64,000 nt of DNA from Nageia nagi. Taxonomy: Eukaryota; Pinophyta. Positions within the stretch are counted from its first letter, which is position 1. Each line of letters starts with the position of its first letter. Positions 11,761-23,067 of the stretch are shown here, one piece after another. The stretch covers positions 18,166,001 to 18,230,000 of the forward strand of contig JBITNC010000002.1 of NCBI GenBank assembly GCA_050084985.1. Reading direction: 5' to 3'. Below the pieces are notes generated by a model. That model saw only the letters and a list, made by a program, of their open reading frames with translations. It did not search any database and was not told where the DNA came from. A program made the position numbers and the translations under genes.

Positions 11761-12349
11761 GTAGGTGAATTATCTTCAATGATGTAATTTTTGGGTGTAA
11801 ATTGCAGGTAAGGTTAGATCTTAGGCTCTAACATTAATTTAATATTAATCATTTAGATTTAGTAAAAAGATGAATTAATTAATTAATTTAATATGTTTGA
11901 ATGAATTCAATAATAAAATAATAGAATAATATTTTAATTATCTCAAAATAATAAAACTGAAGAGTAATAGTAGAATAATATCATCATATACAAGGGAGTT
12001 TGGGTATGTCAACTAGATAAAATACCATCCAATTACCCTTGTTTTATGCCCTCCTAAAAACTCATTTCCCCCTAGTAATCCCCCCTCTTGGGTTACAACC
12101 CCCCCTCAAGGTAAAAGTCCACCCCCTCCCCTTGTAAAATACATACCAATATACCAATACTTCAACATGATATTAAAAATACCCTTTGGTAGCACTCAAG
12201 TGTTATTTACTATTTCTTACTAATAGAACCCCCCATTAATGATCAAAATAGAATCATGCTAATTTGAAAGGACACAATATTTTGGGATCAATAATATAAG
12301 AAGGATAAAATTGGGATAATTAAAATCAATAAGAAATGGGGAAAAAGTG
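11761..12349. other. Non-coding stretch with a C-rich tract
   Basis: No gene. AT-rich except 12055-12135, where runs of 5-8 C repeat several times (G-runs on the minus strand). Confidence 0.6.
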
Positions 12350-15300
12350 TTGAGGTGTTTGATAGAAAATGCAAGAAAATGGAAGAGAAAAATGTTAAGG
12401 AGTTTGAAAGAGTGATGGAATTAGAAAATTATCACAAAGATTGGAAAAAATTTAGGTGAATTCAAGGCCCATATATTTATACAACAAAGAATGTGAAAAC
12501 TAAAATGGACCTTACCAAAGGATGAATATGTATTTGGATGAACAATTCAGGAAAACGGTTAAGATCGATCATATTATCATTAAGTTGGAGGAACTGGATC
12601 CAACTTATCAAGTATGAGAATTTTCATTTACATTGCTACAACTACCAATAAGAGGGACATATAAGATGGTACTACTCAAGACTACTTTCATCAAATAATT
12701 ATTTATGACAAGTTGATGAGTAAGAAAAACAACATAAAATAATGATGAAAAAATAGCTGATGAGGAACCCACATCTCCAAACAAAGATATACATGCCGAG
12801 GATAGTCATGAGGAGGAAATTTTATCAAAGAATGGTCAATATACTAAAGTGGATAATTTAAACATATCAAGGCAACTACAATAGGTTAACATTACTAAAG
12901 CCCTGACCAGAATAGAAAATTATCCATTGGATGAGTAGAATAGTGAAGGGCATCAACCAAATATAGAAAAAAATTTGAGTAGTGTACAAAATATGGGATG
13001 TGGAAAACAAAATGAAGATCCAAGGAAAGGATAGACCAAGCACAAACCCTCCAATCTAAGCACATGAAGTCTTAGGATACTGATGACAAGGTGAGATTCA
13101 AAATTCAAATTTCAAAAAATGTGGGACCAGTGATAGGCAGTAAAGAGGTGAATTTTGAAATGGAATTGAAAAGACAAAGCATTAATTTCTTGTATCAACT
13201 AATGAATATTATATGCATGGTATTTCAAAATGTTTGATATTATTTTAAAAGTTATAATGGAAATCAAACATTAAACTCTAAATTTGATGCTTCATTTTTC
13301 ATTATTAGTAGGTCAACAAGATAAGATTATTTTCTTCAAGATCTCTTCATGAGCTTAATGGAAAAATCCTTTGATTGGAAGATTCTTAGAGCCCTTCCAA
13401 AACTCCATATGTTTTTGATTAATTCAAATTTACCCATTTTAATTAAAAGAAAAAAGAAGAAATGATGCACTACTATGAGAGGAAAGGAAATAGAGAAGAT
13501 ATTAAGATAAATTTGGATAAGAGCTATCATAATTTGGAGATCTAAATTTGTTGTTTGAAATGAGATTCTCAATGCTACTAGAAGGTGATAGAAAAAATTC
13601 TCAACCTAAAGAACCATTGAGAAAAAAATGAAAACCTAGAAGGATCAGTAGATGACTTAACACTACAAACTAAATAGGCTACTGATGTGATTCTAGTTGA
13701 TGAATTACCACCATTAGAAATAGATACAAGATGCCTAAAATTGATACTCAAACCAAGAAAGAAGTATCCAAAAAAGATAAGGAACACCTTAATGAATCAC
13801 CAAAGAACTACAAAAAACACTACTCCTTTAAGTAGAATAGAACATTCACCATAAATTCAAGAAAATGAATCTAACAAAAATACTGAGAAGAAAGGAAAAG
13901 AAATAGCCTTTGAAACTGGATATGGATAAACTTCAACAATGTAGAAACATGAAAGATTACCAAAAATATGAGAATTAATAGATGATCAAGAATCACTAAT
14001 AAAACTCAAATTACCAAAAACTAAGGAAGAGTGGGAGGACATAACTCTTAGAAATATGAATACCCACACTCAAAGAAATGTTGTGAAGGCCTTTACTTAT
14101 GATCTATGCTTATATATACATAATATCAATCTGATAGTTGATTCTTAGCTAAGTGTAGAAGGTCTCCTAAAAGGACTAAATAAAGATATTAAGAAATTGT
14201 TAGGGAGAGATAAAGATTATACTTCCTCAAGTAGTGAAAATACCTTTGAAGAACAAAAAAAAAGAAAGAGAGGATCATTTCGTAATCAATGAGATTTACA
14301 ATAAAGCATGATGATTCCCCAATAGATATAACATTGATTAATGTAAGAAAAAGAAGAAAATACCATGTAGAGATCATCCTTTGCACCATTTGTTAAGATA
14401 AAATTTCTAGAAAATATAAATAATTCAAAATCTTTTAAAATATGAAGATTTACCACTGAATTATCACCTCCTTCAAAAGAATATACTAGCAATAAAAAAT
14501 ATAAGAAAATATTCGAAGTAACTGGAGATTTATTCTTTGACATAAATCTAGTAAGAGAACAATCAAGAATGGAGAATTGCCACTAGAGAATGGGAGGAAG
14601 ACCCCTACATCCTCTAAACTTGAGGCAATGAAATCAAAAAAGATGGCAAGGATCGAGAATGAAATGCCTCTTTCACTTTCAAACTATTGATTTTTCATAA
14701 AGATACCTATGACGCCAAAGAACACCTCTTCATTTTATAAAATGATTGGCAACATTAGTCTATCACTGATGATAACACTAATTTTTTTTTATTTAACTAC
14801 TACATTAAGATATAAAGTCTTACAATTGTTCATAAAGTTTAAGAAAGTGGTGCCAACTCTATTGGATAAAACATAGCAAGAAGTTAGGATTCCATTCATG
14901 GTACAATACCACTCTCCTAAAGTCAATATGGAAAGTGTTATCAAAATGAGAGATATGTTATAGGATCCTAGAGAGACTGTCCATGAAGTTTATAAGTGAT
15001 TCTAGGTTCACGTCGAGCCTTAGACCCAACATTAGAAGTTTATAAGTGAAATATAAAAGATGAAATGGTTCATGTCGAGCCTTAGACCCAACATTAGAAG
15101 GGTTATGGAGAGAATTTACCCTGTATACAATTGAAATTGAATCTCAAATCCGATGATTTGAAGGACTAGACACTGATTTATTTGACCAAAGTAAGAATAT
15201 TACTCACAAGATCATCATTTTTCCTATCATAAATCTCCTAAAGCACCACAAAGGAGAAAGGAAATCTAATGTCAGCCTTATGCTAGGGAAGGGCAATTTG

Positions 15301-15480
15301 CCACTAAATGCCATTGTATGAAGAAACCTATTTAGGAATATTATTAGATTTATTGAAAAAAGATTCAAATATTTCAACATGATCATTGAAGACCATGCAA
15401 ATTCTATGGAAGGCTATCCTTGCTATCAACTTTACACTAAGTCTTCTACAAATGCATAGTTAAGCCCAAAAGAAAAAGTA
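12350..15480 (+). pseudogene. Eroded retroelement, gag-like
   Basis: Sense-strand protein-like sequence full of stops and frameshifts, with no open frame over 60 codons on the + strand. Readable parts: about 12,350-13,100, unassigned; about 13,940-14,270, Lys/Glu-rich, then an alpha-helical segment around FTYDLCLYIHNI; about 15,390-15,460, a degraded CCHC-like knuckle (CYQ-YTK, with later ligands lost). The knuckle and the helical segment suggest Gag of an LTR element. A retroelement of another class is possible, and I could not assign a family. Confidence 0.35.
14985..15100 (+). repeat. 62-bp tandem duplication in the gag-like remnant
   Basis: A 34-bp block containing cgagccttagacccaacatt occurs at 15005-15038 and again at 15067-15100 with only one or two differences. 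A shorter block (gaagtttataagtga) is repeated at about 14985 and 15035. Confidence 0.75.
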
Positions 15481-15524
15481 AAATCCAAGTAAATAATACT
15501 TTTAGTATTTTACCTTACAATGAA

Positions 15525-15731
15525 TTATTCATCATGATAAATTTGATAAGTCCTTTTTCCTTCTAGGATGGACTTGGAGGGGTGTTGAGCCACACATAGG
15601 TCTTCTATTACATCTACAATACATTGAGGTACATCTTCAAATGCAAGTTCTTCTGTTAATACATTCCTAGTAGGGCAGATATTAGACATGCAACCTAACC
15701 TTAACCCGTTGTTGTCCAATACATATGTCAT
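15525..15731 (-). CDS. Unrecognised 68-codon ORF
   Basis: A minus-strand frame with balanced composition, unlike the low-complexity chance ORFs nearby. It includes NGLRLGCMSNIC and LAFEDVPQCIVDVIEDLCV. The open frame continues upstream of the ATG for at least 18 more codons (HILANDGIYVEYV), so the visible part may be the 3' end of a longer coding remnant. I do not recognise the family. It has no signal peptide or membrane segment. It is probably a fragment of an old element or captured exon. Confidence 0.3.
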   Translation of the reverse strand: MTYVLDNNGLRLGCMSNICPTRNVLTEELAFEDVPQCIVDVIEDLCVAQHPSKSILEGKRTYQIYHDE

Positions 15732-16605
15732 GACATACTCTACATATATTCCATCGTTCGCTAATATATGGAGATGGGTGATGGTTCATTATCATCTTTT
15801 TCCATAGCCTACTTTTCTTTGCCATATCTTAACATTAATATGAATCATTTAAATGCACAAACATCATATCATCCATTCATGTTAACCAATGAAGAGATTG
15901 ATGATCAAATTAAGTAATGCATTGAAGGGAAGCTTCAATGTTTAGATGGAGAGACATTTATGGATGCATCAACCATGAACAAAAGAGTTCATAATTCATA
16001 AGTTTTTTTGTCAACACCCATTAGATCATAGATGTGTTATGCTATGTTTGTGTTTGGATTTTAGGTTGACAAGGGAAATCCATGTTTACATGAAGGAGAG
16101 TGTAAGGTATATATACGAGTATGGAATGATGAAAAAACTACAAATTTGAAATACTTTTTACCCCATTCCCAATCTTGGACCAACAACATATTCCTGCTAC
16201 AAATTTGAAGACATGTTATCCCAACGTTATAATATACTTAGTTTCTTTTTGCAATGTCACTCTTATGTCATGGAACCTAAGCCTATAAGTGTGTTTTGGG
16301 TCATAACACATTCCTGGTACCCTAGTTTTGACTTTGATTTAGTTGAGCTCTTGAGTGATATTTCCACGAGATATCTCATGCATACAATATATGTCTATTT
16401 TGACAGTGAACTCCTTACAACCTTGATATATCCTCATTGAAAGATGAAAAATGGTAAAATCAACATTTAACATCCTTTCACTCTATCAAATTGTAATTTT
16501 TACTTATCACCAATAAAATAAAATAAAAGTAGAACTTGAAAAGTGATAAAAAAATAAAATTATTAAAATAATTCAATATGATAAAAAAATAAACAATTAA
16601 TTTCC
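15732..16605. other. No supported gene
   Basis: AT-rich sequence. The 75-aa frame at 16213-16440 has no recognisable domain and is likely chance. Confidence 0.5.
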
Positions 16606-16720
16606 TATCTATTTCGAACCTTTGTTTTAAAACTCTTTTTAGACGATTTTTTTAATACCTTTCTATTTCGAACCTTTGTTTTAGAACTCTGTTTAGACGA
16701 TTTTAAAGATTTTTTTAACG
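16606..16720 (+). repeat. Tandem duplication, about 58 bp
   Basis: The block ctatttcgaacctttgtttt...actct-tttagacgatttt occurs twice in a row just downstream (in tRNA orientation) of the tRNA-Ala gene. Confidence 0.8.
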
Positions 16721-16777
16721 TGATCATGCTTGCGTGATTTTATTTAAAAATTAATTTGATAAAGGACTTTAAAATCT

Positions 16778-16849
16778 GGAGATGCGGGGTATCGAACCCC
16801 GTACCTCTCGCATGCAAAGCGAGCGCTCTACCGTTTGAGCTACATCCCC
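16778..16849 (-). tRNA. tRNA-Ala (anticodon UGC), copy 1
   Basis: Seventy-two nucleotides fold on the minus strand into a full cloverleaf. The acceptor is GGGGATG/CATCTCC with one G-U pair; the D arm is GCTC/GAGC; the anticodon stem is CTCGC/GCGAG with loop TTTGCAT (anticodon TGC); the T arm is CGGGG/CCCCG with loop TTCGATA. Internal promoters are present: A box (TAGCTCAAACGG) and B box (GGTTCGATACC). There is no intron and no encoded CCA, as in nuclear tRNA genes. A TTTT follows within about 3 nt of the 3' end and would stop Pol III. The sequence is identical to the copy at 54607, although the surrounding duplicated DNA has diverged. Confidence 0.97.
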
Positions 16850-16969
16850 TTCCGAATTTTTTTTTTCATTTATGGTTCCATATTAAAGAGGATCAGCATG
16901 AACACCATCTTATCTATCTCCTTTCAATTTTCATCAAGGATAATAACCCTAAGTCTAACGCCTGAATTA

Positions 16970-17620
16970 TGCGACAGAAGTGCTCGATCCTATCATCAGA
17001 CGGTCTTTCTGCATCCTCAAAGGTATGTAAACAACTGCAGATTTGTCTCCTCTTTCCATCTTCAATGCATTGCTTAATAAATGATTTCCAACTCTCAATT
17101 TCATTTTACTTTAATGTAGATGAAGCCAACAATCCCATTGGATCTCAAACAATTCAGCAAAATTCCAATTCAAGAAAAGCAAGGAATGAACATGCATTTT
17201 GTGCCACAAACCCTCTGTAGAGTTTACAGTACATTAAATCCGAATCAAATTCTAGAAGCAAGAAAAGTGGAAAGAAATGCAATAAACAGCAGTGAAATTT
17301 TAACCTTAATGCGATTTCCGTTCTATAGTGCTCTAAATTTTACAAACATAAAGCAAGATCTGCATGTCAAAGATGCAGATCTTCCGATATCCAAATAAGC
17401 TCAATCAAATATATGACTATTTATGTGTAAAGATCGCATTTCTTTAAAGAAAATAAAATCTCTGTTCAATAATTCATCAAAATAAGGTGCAGAAGTACAA
17501 GTCCGATGTGATTTAAAACCTAAAGGACTTTCAAGAAACAGGAACGGCCATTAAATGTCGAGATTTAAAGCCTAAAGAACTTTCGAAAGGAAAATATATG
17601 CATGCTCATGGCTTCTTTTT
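16970..17620. repeat. Duplicated flank, copy A (matches 54,760-55,475)
   Basis: Aligns in the same orientation with the DNA between the second tRNA-Ala and the FAS1 gene. Shared landmarks are gagatttgtctcctctt-like, cattaaatccgaatcaaatt, aaatctctgttcaataa and acggccattaaatgtcgaga. In copy B this is the FAS1 gene's 3' UTR and downstream DNA. The small frames across 16756-17398 are chance. Confidence 0.85.
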
Positions 17621-17815
17621 CAGGAAGGTCTGGAGTTCAATTCTCCGTAGAGGTGGTGCGTGGACGTGTGGTAGTGGAGGAGGTCCATCATCAGCCACGG
17701 TGGCAAAGAACGTTGCGGGCTTCGGCGGAAGGATGTCAGCGGCTGAGATGGCGATGATGTCAAATAATAATAATAATCTAATGTTACCAAAGATGGTTAA
17801 AGTATGAATCGCCAT
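17606..17815 (-). pseudogene. Truncated fasciclin-like (FAS1) pseudogene
   Basis: The minus-strand relic aligns with the intact gene at 55474-56532. Relative to that gene it lacks about 730 bp (intact positions 55490-56220), then about 34 bp and 12 bp. A 69-codon frame survives. It has a new hydrophobic N-terminus (FGNIRLLLLFDIIAISA), then the FAS1 segment AADILPPKPATFFA, then a shifted frame caused by the 34-bp loss. Homology to the intact gene stops at about 17,762. The remainder cannot fold a FAS1 domain. It is a pseudogene unless the short secreted-looking peptide is made. Confidence 0.8.
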
Positions 17816-18452
17816 AATGAAACGATATATTTAAACTGAGCCTCTTTCATTTCAGAATACTATGTAAGGACATATATGTGAAAAAGAACCTACAAGCATC
17901 AAAGAAGGAACAATTAGATCTCTCAAACCTACTATTTTATCATACTTGCTAGCTTAGATATCATTTTTAATTAATGTACCTTTTACATCAATATAGTTAT
18001 GACAATATAAGGATTATAAATAATTTTATAATATGTTTATCACAACCGAGTTAAAATGAAGCATTCGGTTACAACTTATACATCATAGTAACTACGTATA
18101 TAAAAGTAAACAAAACAGTATTGATTTAGACCAAACTATATATACTGATTCAACAAAATTAAGCATAAAAAAGGCAAATGTAAAAAAGGTATAGAATATT
18201 TTCTTTTTGTTCCTTTTGTTGGCACCTGTGGTATGTGGGATGCTAAAGGTTTTGGACTGAAGTACTTATCTCTATTGAAAGGTCCCCAGTGTATACTTGT
18301 AAAAGTTATGAGGTAGAAAACATATTTCTTTCTTCCATGATTATCTTCCAAATCAAAATTTCAAAATCTTATACCATTTCTTGTAGAATTTGAGATATGT
18401 AGCCTTCTCTCTAATTTGTCAAGTTTTGGGCTTAAATGGTAGACCTTCTATA
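17816..18452. other. No supported gene
   Basis: AT-rich non-coding DNA. The 71-aa minus frame at 18136-18351 shows no recognisable domain. Confidence 0.5.
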
Positions 18453-18590
18453 TCTTAAATACATATCTCTAAAAATATCGAGAGGTATTAATCTCAAGGA
18501 GTATATCTCTTTTTCTTGAAAGAGTGATTTCAAAGATAGGTGCCTTGAGATTCATACCTTTGACCGTTCTTAGATATATGCATTTAAGAC
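18453..18590. repeat. Long imperfect foldback (about 47-nt arms)
   Basis: The arm 18453-18499 pairs with 18543-18590 at roughly 37 of 47 positions. The 43-nt spacer holds a further short stem (ctcttt/aaagag). It could be a MITE-like relic or a small-RNA precursor. No flanking target duplication was identified. Confidence 0.7.
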
Positions 18591-19384
18591 ATCTAAGCTA
18601 GTTTAGTAATCAATTAGACCTAATTATTTCCTCAAATAAAATAAACCATATCATTAACCAATAGCATAGATAACTATTATATCTATACAAATGTCAAATC
18701 TCAAAATTAATATCATCTATTAATATATATTAATGATAATGCATTTCTAACATAATTCTATTTCATTTTATGTTCAAAATAAATTTTAACTTACTAAGAT
18801 AACTCTATTAGTTTATATTAATTTCTAAATTGATATTTATTAAATATACTATTTCAAATATATATATATAGTTAATGATAATTCAGATTACAAAAGACAT
18901 AACTTTCTTGAATAGACATTGACACTATGTCATCAAAGCGATAAACAATAACATATACCAACTAAATCAATTTCACAACAACAAAAGCTTTCCTGGAAGG
19001 TACTCACACTATTTCATCAATTCACCAACTATATTATTTCACCTTTTCTGACATCCTCAAGCCATGCATAAAATTACATATATCAAAGGACTATTTTAAA
19101 GCAAATTTCTGTTATATGTTTTGGTTGTGGGTGCTCTGATAGAAATGTATATAACTGTGAACACATAGAGAAAAACATGAATAATTCAATATAATGGATC
19201 AATGGTTCAAGATATAGTTTGCTCCAATAAAAAATTATGAAATTTTTAAAAATAAATCCCTAAGTATTTGAAATCAAAATCATATATTAACATAATAAAA
19301 ATATATGGCCATAATACCACCTCCACCTTCTTTGCTTTTAAAGGCAATGATATTTTATTTCTTGCATTTTTACAGTTCTATAAT
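18591..19384. other. No supported gene
   Basis: AT-rich sequence with TA-dinucleotide stretches (for example around 18,860); no coding signal. Confidence 0.5.
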
Positions 19385-19960
19385 CTAATCACTTACCCAT
19401 CGAAATAAAATGAATATCACACTCACTAAACTCTATCAAGAGGGATGATTGAAGCATATAATGCACATTTTGCTTACTACAAATATAGATACATACCACT
19501 CTCTATGCTCTTTAACATATCTTCAACTCTTGTAGACCTGCATTGCCAACAATTCACTTCTATATAGTAAGTGTTGGATATGGCTCATCCTTTGCAAAGG
19601 AATTACTGTACACATGATGTTGGTGGAATTTCCAAGGTCTCATCTTAGTGCAAGGATGGGTGGTTTAGCCTATGGATTTCTAATACCATGTTGTGGTTTA
19701 CGGATGAAAGTTTTCCTATATATTCATTGTAATGAGCCATTTGTGGTGAATTGTTCATTATAAGAAAGATTATAGGAGGAGGAGAAGCTCTTGACATGCT
19801 GGAGTAGTCCACATTGGGTGAACTCGGGTAAATATCGTGTGTTCCTTGTATTAGTGAGATTGTGATATTTTTTACTTAATTAGTTTTTGGACTATAATTT
19901 TAGAATAGGTTTAGATAAGACTCTTTAGTAAGATCCTTCATTCACTCATAAATCACATAC
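19385..19960. repeat. Dispersed repeat R1, copy 2, split by a solo LTR
   Basis: Matches 10316-10530 on both sides of the insertion at 19572-19926. The left part ends at 19571 and the right part resumes at 19933. Confidence 0.65.
19572..19926 (+). mobile_element. Solo LTR, 355 bp
   Basis: Starts TGTTGGATATGG and contains a TATA-like cctatatatt and a terminal segment (actcgggtaaat) typical of plant LTRs. It is flanked by the direct repeat agtaag at 19566-19571 and 19927-19932. Repeat copy R1 at 10316-10530 shows the uninterrupted site once. The 3' terminus is not CA, so the end has mutated or lies a few bases off. Confidence 0.7.
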
Positions 19961-21240
19961 ATTTTAAACATAGTTGACTTTATAAAAAAATTAAAAATTT
20001 TCAAGTGGGCCCATTGTTTATGGATAGATAGACGATGTGATATTCAAGTTCTCTATGCCCCAACTATAACTATAGAATTCCTCTTGATGTAATAAATGTT
20101 GTAAATAATACTATCCCCTTTTATTATTTATCAAGAAGATTACCATATGGAAGTCATACCAACTGTAATATCATTAGAAATCATGAACTTTCAAAATCTT
20201 TTGTTGGAAATACAAAGCAAATTTGTAGAAAGATATTTCAAGCAAAGATATTCTTATGCTTGGGAAATTGTTATTTGTCAAACCAACCTAACTATTCAAA
20301 TCAATATTCACTAGATATTTATAGAAGAAGACTCAAAGTTAAAATTGATAACCATGCTTTATTTATAATGATCATTCTCATCTTCCTGAATCTTGTTGGA
20401 TTATAGTTCTAACACTTGTTTCAAGGATGCATATGGTTATATGAGTATTGCCAATCTTATCCACCAAATGAAGTTCAATAGATTATCAATTGACTATTGA
20501 AAGAGAAATTTATCTATTCTTTTAGCAAATACTTCATAAAAGCCTATTATATCGGTACATAATGAAAAAAGAAGTTTCCATTGCATTCATATGTGATTTT
20601 CTCATACATTATTACAAGAACCTAATAGAAAAATTAAACAAGTTATTAGAAAAAAGAAGTTTTAGATGAATCAAGTACCACATACCAAAAAGAAAGGCTT
20701 GAAGATGAGCCTTTGATTTACATTTTGGAGGATGTTAATAGGAGAGAATTTTGACAAAAAATAAAAAAGAAAGGAATTATTACAAGTTGGGGATTTAAAT
20801 TTTTTTTGGCAATTTGCATTAAGTCTATCAGAATGAAGAGATAAAATAGACTTTAGTAGTTAACAACAAGAATAAAGATAGAGAAAGGGTCAATGATTTA
20901 AAAAGTAACAAATTAATATCCCAAATCACCATACTCATTAGGAATCACCACATCTCTAGTGAATCGCCATAACTCCTCAAAATGACCAAGCAACATACAA
21001 ATAGAGATGAATAAACCCAAAGGAAAAATATCGATTGTTGATGAGTATGAAGAATAATTAAGCCATAGAAGAATCGTAATAATAATTTACTATTGTAATA
21101 ATCCATTGATAATAATTACCATTTTGCTGATATATAATAAACTATCCTTAATATAAATTACCCCCAAGTTTTTAGGCTTGGGGAGTTTATTTCATAGTAG
21201 GAACGCTAGGACTCTATTTTAGTGGTAGCATTGGGATAAT
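19961..21240. other. No supported gene
   Basis: AT-rich DNA with scattered protein-like scraps but no open frame or recognisable domain. A GC-rich 7-bp hairpin (CCCCAAG 21162-21168, CTTGGGG 21177-21183) stands out. Confidence 0.45.
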
Positions 21241-21572
21241 AGTTTGAATTTTTTTTATATTTCTTTAAATTTTATGAAAATTTTAAAAATAATTTAGAAG
21301 AAGGATTTAATTTATGATAGACCTCTTCTATAGTCAGTCCAAGGATTGGCTCTCTTAAGATATTCTAAGGTTCAAGTTTAGAATTACCACTACTAATAAG
21401 GAAATATTTGAGGATATTAAGGATCTTAAGTCTATCAACTTACACATGGTAATATTAACATGGCATATGGATTTGGTGAGGTGGAAGTATGGATTCAATA
21501 ACATGGTAGTATAGATGAACAACATGGTATTGTATGAATAGGGTGACGTAGTATTATATAGACAAGTGATAT
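21240..21572 (+). repeat. Host repeat X and a 22-24-bp minisatellite, left of Gypsy-2
   Basis: Positions 21308-21441 match 35144-35283 on the far side of Gypsy-2 (for example ttaccactactaataaggaaa). Between 21445 and 21572 there are degenerate units around acatggta-tgtatga. The same unit type resumes just right of Gypsy-2 at 34872-34980. Confidence 0.65.
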
Positions 21573-22202
21573 TATAGATGCATAAAAATAAATTTCCTTG
21601 TATTAAATAATTCATTTTATAGCATTAAAGAATATTTATTGTAAAGAGGATCAAAATATACCCAAGATAATGTAATCAATGTAATGGACCATTGTATAAT
21701 GTCAAAAGTGTCAAATATCAAGAAAGATACCATAAATAATGTAATATGCAATGATCTTAAGAATCAAAGAGGATCAAAATGTTGCTATAAAAGAATATCA
21801 AAAGGCAACATAAGGGAGATCTGAGACACGAGCGGATAGCAAGAGGAAAGGATTAGAACATGCAATATCATTTTACTTGACCAAAAATGGTTTTTTGTAA
21901 AATCACCCATTCTTAGATTTGCTATACCTTTGTATTATTTCACATATTTCAATTTTTGCTCATGGATATGCATATTTTGGGTTGTTAATGATGTGCTTCT
22001 CTAAGGTTGTTAACGATGTTCATTTCTCATGGTTTATTTTTGTGATTGTTGCATGATTCTTGTTATTTCATATGTATGCAAATCTGATGAAGACATCTCA
22101 TTTATCATGTTTGTTAGGATGCCATATTTATGATATATGGTTCAATATTACATTGTAAAAAAATAGTGCTTCTATTTATTTATGTATTATTTTTAGTCTC
22201 CA
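21573..22202 (+). repeat. Gypsy-2 5' LTR
   Basis: About 630 bp aligning end to end with 34239-34871. The start has lost the TG (reads TATAGATG), and the end is ...TAGTCTCCA. Internal landmarks shared with the 3' LTR include cacgagcggatag and ggttaatgatgtgcttctct-like text. Confidence 0.85.
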
Positions 22203-22349
22203 TTTTGTTGAACCTAATTGTTTCGATTCATCTTACCCTACTGGTGAGATCTTACGATATTTATGTGAAAAATTAATGATATTAACAATGTACAAAGACT
22301 ATTTTTATGTTGTAAGGGATGTGAAAAATGGAATAAATTGTAAGGTAGT

Positions 22350-22586
22350 TGGCCAAGATGGTACATGAATTAGCTAAGCAAGTGGATATGATGCAAAGTT
22401 TAAGAAGTAATTCGTAGTTAGTTATAGATCCAAACTTAGTTGTAAGGTTAACTAATCTTGAGAATAGTAAGAGATCCCAACAAAAAGAGGGAGATTATGA
22501 TGATATATTTACCACACCTTTGTCATATGATATCCATAATTATCCCCTACCACACGATCATAAGGGCCACAAGTTCGAGATATTTA
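22350..22586 (+). pseudogene. Gypsy-2 gag, 5' fragment
   Basis: An open run (VHELAKQVDMMQSL, later GDYDDIFTTPLSYDI) followed by an FEIF segment at the insertion point. The reading resumes in the same frame at 26370, across Copia-B, with the SGDQDP motif expected at this place in plant Gypsy Gag. Confidence 0.65.
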
Positions 22587-23067
22587 TGATGGAATTGAAA
22601 GATTCCATAAATCAAGATCACCTTGAAGCTTCTCCAACAAATCCAACATTCACCTAGAAAAGAAAAAAATAATCACACAAAAGATAACACATCATGTATA
22701 ATGGTTCCTCCAACTCTTGGGAGTACATCCACTTTGAACCATCCTTTCTATTACTTCTCACAAGATAACTCTCTTACAAATTCTTAAGAATTCTTCTACA
22801 AAGCTCCTACAAGAGCATTCCTACAACTCTACAAGATAAGCATTACCATGCTTCATCAAGTACATAATGGTACCTCGCTATTTATAAGAAGAAATCTACC
22901 CTTTAACTTTCTTTTAACCTAAGGGTAAGGTTAAAGGTGTTTCTATATTTATTCCTCTTTCTATATTTATTCTCTTAATGCTTTAAGGTATCTAAAGATA
23001 CTTTAAGCATTAAATGAAATAATATTAAAGAGAAATATTATACAATATTACATTACAAATTCTAACA
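22587..23067 (-). repeat. Copia-B 3' LTR
   Basis: 481 bp, matching 25878-26364 throughout (for example tggttcctccaactcttggg). The + strand reads TGATGG...TTCTAACA. Confidence 0.85.

Noticed and set aside
16778-16849. tRNA-Ala as an organelle-derived insert
   Set aside because: It matches the intronless nuclear type; the plastid trnA-UGC differs in sequence and has a large intron, and no other organelle sequence lies nearby.
17598-17807. 69-codon + strand frame over the FAS1 pseudogene
   Set aside because: Antisense shadow of the pseudogene relic; Gly/Asn-rich without a domain.
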